Of a stretch of DNA of 10,149 nucleotides, positions 6,096 through 10,149 are shown in pieces. Made by a program: the position numbers and the translations under genes. Numbering within the stretch: the stretch's first letter is position 1; every line of letters begins with the position of its first letter. A model generated the notes under the pieces. The model saw nothing but the letters and a program-made list of their open reading frames with translations, was not told the DNA's origin and did not search any database. Source of the stretch: Candidatus Heimdallarchaeota archaeon (GTDB lineage: Archaea > Asgardarchaeota > Heimdallarchaeia > Heimdallarchaeales > Heimdallarchaeaceae); contig JAGLTP010000345.1 in assembly GCA_023135215.1 (NCBI GenBank), positions 1 through 10,149 of the forward strand. Direction: 5' to 3'.

Positions 6096-6248
6096 ATGTT
6101 AGAAGAACTAACCTTTGCTTCCGATGGAGCAGGGTACACTTCGAGTGGAAAAAAGAAAGAATGGTATTGGTGTTATGATTTTCAATTTTTAGTTAACATG
6201 ATTCCATTACAATCTTCTTCTATAAACAGCTATAATAATGGACGATAA
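6096..6248 (+). other. Short unassigned open frame (50 codons), possible gene relic
   Basis: The frame is open from 6015 and has an ATG at 6096. It reads MLEELTFASDGAGYTSSGKK..., and its last third is antisense to the amidohydrolase end. The ASDGAGYTSSG stretch loosely recalls the first catalytic Asp region (DGTG/DSTG) of some DDE transposases, but no further motif, inverted repeat or target duplication is visible. No Shine-Dalgarno site precedes it. It could be chance. Confidence 0.15.
6147..6161 (-). terminator. U-rich tract downstream of the amidohydrolase gene
   Basis: On the minus strand the sequence reads TTCTTTCTTTTTTCC, 46 nt after the stop codon. It is a plausible archaeal termination signal for the right-hand minus-strand genes. 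Confidence 0.35.
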
Positions 6249-7739
6249 TGCAAATAGAATTATCCAGAGAGAATATGTTGTTCTTGATATTTCAGTATTA
6301 TAAGTGGTTGGAAAGGTGTGACTTGACCACAAGAATTCAATATTTCCATCTACCATTGTCAATAAAACATTAATATCCTTTAAATCATCTGGATTCATTG
6401 TGAGTGGATCGTCATCAATTACTATCAAATCCGCATATTTCCCTATTTCTAGAGAACCGATATAATTCTCTTGTTTGACAGCATAAGCTCCTTCTATTGT
6501 CATCATTCTAAGAGCTTGTTCTACAGTTATTTGGTGCTCTGCTAACCATGGATCTGGTGAGTGTATAGTTCCATTCACATCAATAGCTTTCCTAGTAACC
6601 AATCCCCATAAATGCAAGAAGGGTTTAATATTACTAGATCTACTCCAATTATCTTCATCATATCCTCCAAGAAATCCAAAATCAGTTTCTAGATATGAAT
6701 GTAAACCTTCTCCTGGTAGAGAGTATCTATTTACAGTTCTTTCCAACCATTCAGGACTGTATGATGCTTCATAATCTTGCTGCCAATAGGTTGGAAAATA
6801 ACCTCTAACTGAATGAATAGTATTAAGCGATAAAGCTTGAGCGATTAAATCTTCTCTGATGAAACTATTATGCTCAAGCTGATGTCTTGCTACATCATTA
6901 TCCATCCCATTCAAAGCATAGTCTATTGAGTTAAGAACGGTTTCTGTAGCTCTATCTCCCATAGCATGAAAAGCTACACTAAAGCCATCATCATGAAATG
7001 AATCTACGATTGAGTTTAATTCTGTTTGATTAAAGTATAAGTCCCCATAAGGATTAATTATCCCCCATGCATCTATCATTTCTTGAGGATAAGGTTCACT
7101 CATAGCAGGAAAACCTCGATCTCCAGATGCACCATCAGCATAAATTTTGAAACCAGGTATTCGAAGCTTTCTACTTGGATCTAAAACTGGTTGGTCTATT
7201 GTTTCTTCCCAACCCCCAACAATTACAGATTCATTATTTTCTAACCAAGCGAAATTATAGATGAGGAAAGCATTGACTCTGAGACGTAGAGTACCATTTT
7301 GTTCAGCTGATTGAAACCACGCTAACTCGCCATGGTCAACGCTTTTCTCATTCAAAGTTGTATAACCATATGCTAAAGCGATACTTTGAGAATCATAGAT
7401 AGTATTTCTTTCACCTATCCAAAATAAAGAAGCCATATAGTGTGAATGACCATCAATAATACCAGGCATGATAGTCCGACCATCTAAATCATAGGTAGTA
7501 TCATTTTCTGTATTGAAATTTTGCAGAATTGTTTCAGTACTACCTAGACCTACGATTGAGCCTTCATCAATTGCTATAGCTTGAACTTGAGGATTATCTT
7601 CATCAATCGTGATTATATTTCCGTTACAGAAGATGAAGTCAACAATAGAAGGATTAGAATCAGCTTGAGAAAATGTTGGGATTATCAAGGGGCAAATAAA
7701 AAGAACCAAAACAAGAAGAAATGTGAGAGGATTCTTCAT
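6207..7739 (-). CDS. Secreted, membrane-anchored amidohydrolase (YtcJ/Amidohydrolase_3-like)
   Basis: The 510-aa protein has a signal peptide (about 1-25), the beta-sandwich start FIFCNGNIITIDE, and metal ligands in PGIIDGHSHY (H98, H100). It has the family segment GFKIYADGASGDRG with K198, FHAMGDRA (H258), RHQLEH (H290), and a final Asp candidate D353 in ETDFG. The sandwich closes with GSLEIGKYADLIVIDDDP. A C-terminal helix (about 489-505) with tail RRRL anchors it outside the membrane, the same layout as the S12-like protein. Amidohydrolase_3 enzymes hydrolyse N-acyl or amide substrates; the substrate here is unknown. Only 98 residues separate the HxH motif from K198. In YtcJ relatives this interval is about twice as long, so a segment forming part of the substrate pocket seems absent. 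It lies 67 bp after the ABC exporter genes, with its own TATA-like box and no Shine-Dalgarno site. Confidence 0.88.
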   Translation of the reverse strand: MKNPLTFLLVLVLFICPLIIPTFSQADSNPSIVDFIFCNGNIITIDEDNPQVQAIAIDEGSIVGLGSTETILQNFNTENDTTYDLDGRTIMPGIIDGHSHYMASLFWIGERNTIYDSQSIALAYGYTTLNEKSVDHGELAWFQSAEQNGTLRLRVNAFLIYNFAWLENNESVIVGGWEETIDQPVLDPSRKLRIPGFKIYADGASGDRGFPAMSEPYPQEMIDAWGIINPYGDLYFNQTELNSIVDSFHDDGFSVAFHAMGDRATETVLNSIDYALNGMDNDVARHQLEHNSFIREDLIAQALSLNTIHSVRGYFPTYWQQDYEASYSPEWLERTVNRYSLPGEGLHSYLETDFGFLGGYDEDNWSRSSNIKPFLHLWGLVTRKAIDVNGTIHSPDPWLAEHQITVEQALRMMTIEGAYAVKQENYIGSLEIGKYADLIVIDDDPLTMNPDDLKDINVLLTMVDGNIEFLWSSHTFPTTYNTEISRTTYSLWIILFALSSIIIAVYRRRL

Positions 7740-7760
7740 GATAATAATTCTAATTTGAAA

Positions 7761-7768
7761 AATAAAAG
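7761..7768 (-). promoter_or_regulatory. Putative TATA box of the amidohydrolase gene
   Basis: The minus strand reads CTTTTATT. Its centre is about 26 nt before the ATG at 7739, implying a leaderless transcript starting at or next to the start codon. The absence of a Shine-Dalgarno site agrees. Confidence 0.55.
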
Positions 7769-7806
7769 TCTTTAGGGAAAAAAGGAGTTCTATAATTTAA
7801 GGATGA

Positions 7807-9603
7807 TTAAGAAATATATTGTTCCTGCCATTCTAGACTCTGATGAACAAAATACTGATTGTAGAGTGAAGCGTATTTTCCTTGTTGAGCTAAAAGTTCC
7901 TCATGCGTTCCTTCTTCAACGATTTCACCATATTCCATTACAATAATTCTATCAGCATTTACAATTGTACTTAATCGATGAGCAATAATAATTGCTGTTC
8001 GATCTTCAAGGATTTTTTCCAAAGCTTCTTGAATCATTGCTTCTGTATACGCATCTACACTCGATGTTGCTTCATCTAAAATGAGAATCTCTGGATTTAG
8101 AAGTATTGCGCGTGCAAAGCTGATTAGCTGTCGTTGTCCAACAGAAAGATCACTTCCTCTTTCACCAATCTTTGATTCTAATCCATCTGGTAGTCTTTTT
8201 ACAAATTCACTAGCTTGAACAATTTCTAGCACACGCCAGATATCTTCATCTGTAGCATTTTCTCTTCCATACTGAATATTATCCCTTATAGTACCAGGGA
8301 ATAAATACACATCCTGTTCTACTTTTCCAAGTTGTTTTCTATAAGATTCTAAAGTATAATTACGAATACTATCGCCATCGATAAGGATATCCCCACCTTG
8401 AAATTCGTAGTAACGAGAGAGTAAAGCAACTAAAGAGGTCTTCCCCGCACCCGTGTGACCTACTACTGCAAGTTTTTCTCCTTTATGAATTGATAGATTT
8501 AGATTTTCAAAAACCAAATTATCTTGATCATACCAGAATTTTACTTTTTCAAATTGAATCTTGCCTTTAAGTTCATCAATAGTTTTAGCTCCTGGTTTTT
8601 GTTGAACAGTTGGTTCACTGTCAATTATACTTAGTACTCGCTCAAAAGCAGCCATTCCAGCACTTAATTCAGGGAAGAAAGTCGCTAATTGCATAACAGG
8701 TCTGAAGAAATTTTCTAGATATAATATGAAAATTACCATTGTACCTACTGGTAAATTCATACTTATGCCAAAGTACAGAACAAAACAGATAATAACAGAA
8801 GTTACTGTATTAAGCAACGGTCTCCAGAAATGAGTTGTTGCAGTCAAACGCATCCATGCACGGAAATAGTTCTCATTAATTTTTTCAAATTGATGAGCAA
8901 TACTAATCTCTTGACCAAAGCTTTTGGATATTTGAATCCCTTCAATAGCTTCAACCATAGCTGAATTTACACTACCAATAGCTTCTCTGTAAGATTTACT
9001 CACTCGTTTAGCAAGATTACGGAGAGCAAGCATTAACAAGAACAGAACAGGGATTGCAGCAAGAGTAATTAAAGCGAGTATGTAATTGAAGAAGAAAAGT
9101 ATACCAAGAGTACCGAGTCCTATTACAAGACTACCAACTGTATTGCTAATGAGTACAGCTGTGTTACTGAAATCTAAAGTATCATTTACGACAATACTGT
9201 TAAGTTTCCCAGTCATATGTTCGTCGAAGAAAGTCATGTCCTGTTCTTGTAGTTTAGTGAATAGTTCAAGACGTAAATCCTCTAAGAAATATGGAACATA
9301 TTTTCCAGATTGAACTTGCTGCATAGAGAATGCACCCCAATTAAGTAAATATAGTAATAGAAATCCTACAGATGCTATTATGGTTAAAACATAACGAGGT
9401 TCAGTTAAAATTAATTCATCTGCAACGAAACCAACTAGTAGAGGAGCTATAATTGCTGCAATTGCTTGAAGAACGATGAATAAAGCTATTAACAAGATAT
9501 TCTTTCTATAAGGTGCAATACGTTCTATGAACCTCTTGAATAGCTCTCTATCTTTGTACTGACGTTCATCCTCTTGTCTCATAGAGCTTCTGAATAATCC
9601 CAT
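7807..9603 (-). CDS. ABC exporter half-transporter, second subunit (TM domain plus NBD with catalytic Glu)
   Basis: The 598-aa protein has the usual type IV exporter layout. Six membrane helices lie between about 33 and 310, and the nucleotide-binding domain spans about 348-585. Visible motifs are Walker A GHTGAGKTS (382-390), Q-loop VEQD (Q430), signature LSVGQ (486-490), Walker B LILDE with catalytic E511, D-loop SSVD and H542 in AHRLSTI. The signature has Val where Gly is usual, while Walker B is intact. With the upstream partner, which has Asp at the catalytic Glu position, this matches heterodimeric exporters of the TM287/288 or BmrCD type. This subunit would supply Walker A and B of the active site and the weak signature of the degenerate site. 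The start is fixed by AGGAGGT 6 nt before ATG 9603. The cargo cannot be told from sequence. Confidence 0.95.
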   Translation of the reverse strand: MGLFRSSMRQEDERQYKDRELFKRFIERIAPYRKNILLIALFIVLQAIAAIIAPLLVGFVADELILTEPRYVLTIIASVGFLLLYLLNWGAFSMQQVQSGKYVPYFLEDLRLELFTKLQEQDMTFFDEHMTGKLNSIVVNDTLDFSNTAVLISNTVGSLVIGLGTLGILFFFNYILALITLAAIPVLFLLMLALRNLAKRVSKSYREAIGSVNSAMVEAIEGIQISKSFGQEISIAHQFEKINENYFRAWMRLTATTHFWRPLLNTVTSVIICFVLYFGISMNLPVGTMVIFILYLENFFRPVMQLATFFPELSAGMAAFERVLSIIDSEPTVQQKPGAKTIDELKGKIQFEKVKFWYDQDNLVFENLNLSIHKGEKLAVVGHTGAGKTSLVALLSRYYEFQGGDILIDGDSIRNYTLESYRKQLGKVEQDVYLFPGTIRDNIQYGRENATDEDIWRVLEIVQASEFVKRLPDGLESKIGERGSDLSVGQRQLISFARAILLNPEILILDEATSSVDAYTEAMIQEALEKILEDRTAIIIAHRLSTIVNADRIIVMEYGEIVEEGTHEELLAQQGKYASLYNQYFVHQSLEWQEQYIS

Positions 9604-10149
9604 TTAGCTAACCTCCTGTGCAATAAATCCATCTTCCAATTGCTTTCCGAATACTTTTCTATAATCTTCAGAGCTTGTCAATAATTCTTCATGTTCCCCT
9701 TGAGCTACAATTTCTCCATTTTTCATTACTAAAATCAAATCTGAAGTACGAATACTATGCAATCGGTGAGTGATTATCAAATTAGTACGACCTTTCAGAA
9801 TGTTCTTGATTGCTTTGCCAATTCTTTCCTCAGTTTCACTGTCTATAGCACTCATAGAATCATCGAGAATTAGAACATCAGGATCTGTAAGAAAAGCTCG
9901 AGCTATTGCAATTCGTTGCTTTTCCCCTCCAGAAAGAGTCATTCCTCTTTCTCCCACAATTGTATCATAACCTTTCTCAAAACCGTTAATGAAATCATGT
10001 GCATTAGCTAGTTTAGCAACTTCAACAACATTGTCCTTTGACGCTTCAGGAAATCCAAATTTAATATTCTCTTCTATAGTTTGAGAAAATAGATAAATAT
10101 CTTGCTCAACTAAAGACACTTGCTGCCGAACCATTTCCAAAGGATATTC
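9604..10149 (-). CDS. ABC exporter half-transporter, first subunit, C-terminal NBD part only
   Basis: The frame is open to the window edge, and the gene continues beyond it; the visible part starts EYPLEMVRQQ, just before the Q-loop, as in the middle of an exporter NBD. Motifs are Q-loop VEQD, signature LSGGEKQR, Walker B LILDD, AID D-loop and ITHRLHSI with an intact H-loop His. The residue after the Walker B Asp is Asp instead of the catalytic Glu, the hallmark of the degenerate-site subunit in heterodimeric exporters. The stop codon TAA directly abuts the ATG of the next gene with no gap, and the last codons contain its Shine-Dalgarno site. The two are therefore translationally coupled and almost surely form one heterodimer. 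The membrane domain and Walker A lie outside the window. Confidence 0.93.
   Translation of the reverse strand, partial: EYPLEMVRQQVSLVEQDIYLFSQTIEENIKFGFPEASKDNVVEVAKLANAHDFINGFEKGYDTIVGERGMTLSGGEKQRIAIARAFLTDPDVLILDDSMSAIDSETEERIGKAIKNILKGRTNLIITHRLHSIRTSDLILVMKNGEIVAQGEHEELLTSSEDYRKVFGKQLEDGFIAQEVS
9610..9616 (-). promoter_or_regulatory. Shine-Dalgarno site inside the upstream ABC gene
   Basis: The minus strand reads AGGAGGT, 6 nt before the ATG at 9603, and sits in the last codons of the first ABC subunit gene. With the abutting TAA and ATG, it indicates coupled, roughly equimolar translation of the two subunits. Confidence 0.8.

Larger units (their letters stand above)
5994..6206. other. 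213-bp convergent intergenic region
   Basis: It lies between the ends of the plus-strand MoaD-like pair and the minus-strand amidohydrolase gene. It holds a direct repeat CTGTTAATTTT (6016-6026 and 6033-6043) whose T-runs likely end the plus-strand transcript. It also holds GGAAAAAAGAAAGAA (6147-6161), a U-tract for the minus-strand transcript, and a short open frame of unknown meaning. No tRNA is visible. Confidence 0.5.

Noticed and set aside
6121..6150. Possible tRNA or small RNA around GGTACACTTCGAGTGG
   Set aside because: Only a 4-bp stem with a TCG loop is present; no acceptor stem, anticodon arm or consistent cloverleaf can be drawn.
7581..7775. Plus-strand open frame over the amidohydrolase start
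   Set aside because: It is antisense to a signal peptide region and its promoter, with low-complexity Lys/Asn sequence and no family features.
9086..9970. Plus-strand open frames antisense to the two ABC genes
   Set aside because: They lie opposite well-conserved exporter domains and show no domain or translation signal of their own.
10138..10140. TTG at 10140 as the start of the first ABC subunit
   Set aside because: The frame continues to the window edge (EYP before it) and the sequence begins in the middle of an NBD, so the gene is simply cut by the window.
1..10149. CRISPR array, complete insertion sequence or attachment site
   Set aside because: No regularly spaced repeats, transposase gene, terminal inverted repeats with target duplication, or tRNA-associated repeat was seen.

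Overview
The window is AT-rich and looks archaeal. Several genes have a TATA-like box about 26 nt upstream of the start codon, which fits leaderless transcripts. There are U-rich tracts instead of clear bacterial intrinsic terminators, a tungsten-type aldehyde:ferredoxin oxidoreductase, and secreted enzymes tethered by a C-terminal transmembrane helix with a basic tail. Two internal operon genes instead carry strong Shine-Dalgarno sites. An Asgard (Promethearchaeota) or related archaeal genome is my best guess from this style. That is inference, because no rRNA or marker gene is present.

Left part (1-3155, all minus strand): three extracytoplasmic or membrane proteins. Transcription order is a membrane-anchored winged-helix regulator (3155-2118), an S12 beta-lactamase/penicillin-binding-like protein in which all three catalytic motifs are replaced (783-2012), and the 5' part of a secreted zinc metallopeptidase whose HEFNH motif sits at the window edge (632-1). 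A perfect 8-bp inverted repeat lies at the start of the S12 gene.

Middle part (3156-6206, plus strand): a 308-bp divergent intergenic region with outward-facing promoters leads into an AOR-family tungstoenzyme (3464-5242). It is followed by two MoaD/ThiS-type beta-grasp proteins. The first has an internal Gly-Gly followed by a 19-residue tail. The second ends in a mature Gly-Gly-Gly and starts at TTG behind a strong Shine-Dalgarno site. These small proteins plausibly serve sulfur transfer for the pyranopterin cofactor of the oxidoreductase.

Right part (6207-10149, minus strand): a secreted, C-terminally anchored YtcJ-like amidohydrolase that lacks a family-typical segment, then a heterodimeric ABC exporter gene pair with abutting reading frames. 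The upstream partner is cut by the window end. The motifs predict one consensus and one degenerate ATP site.

The most unusual points are the S12 pseudoenzyme beside a transmembrane one-component regulator, which could be a surface-sensing pair, and the unequal pair of ubiquitin-like proteins, one of which would need processing to expose Gly-Gly.
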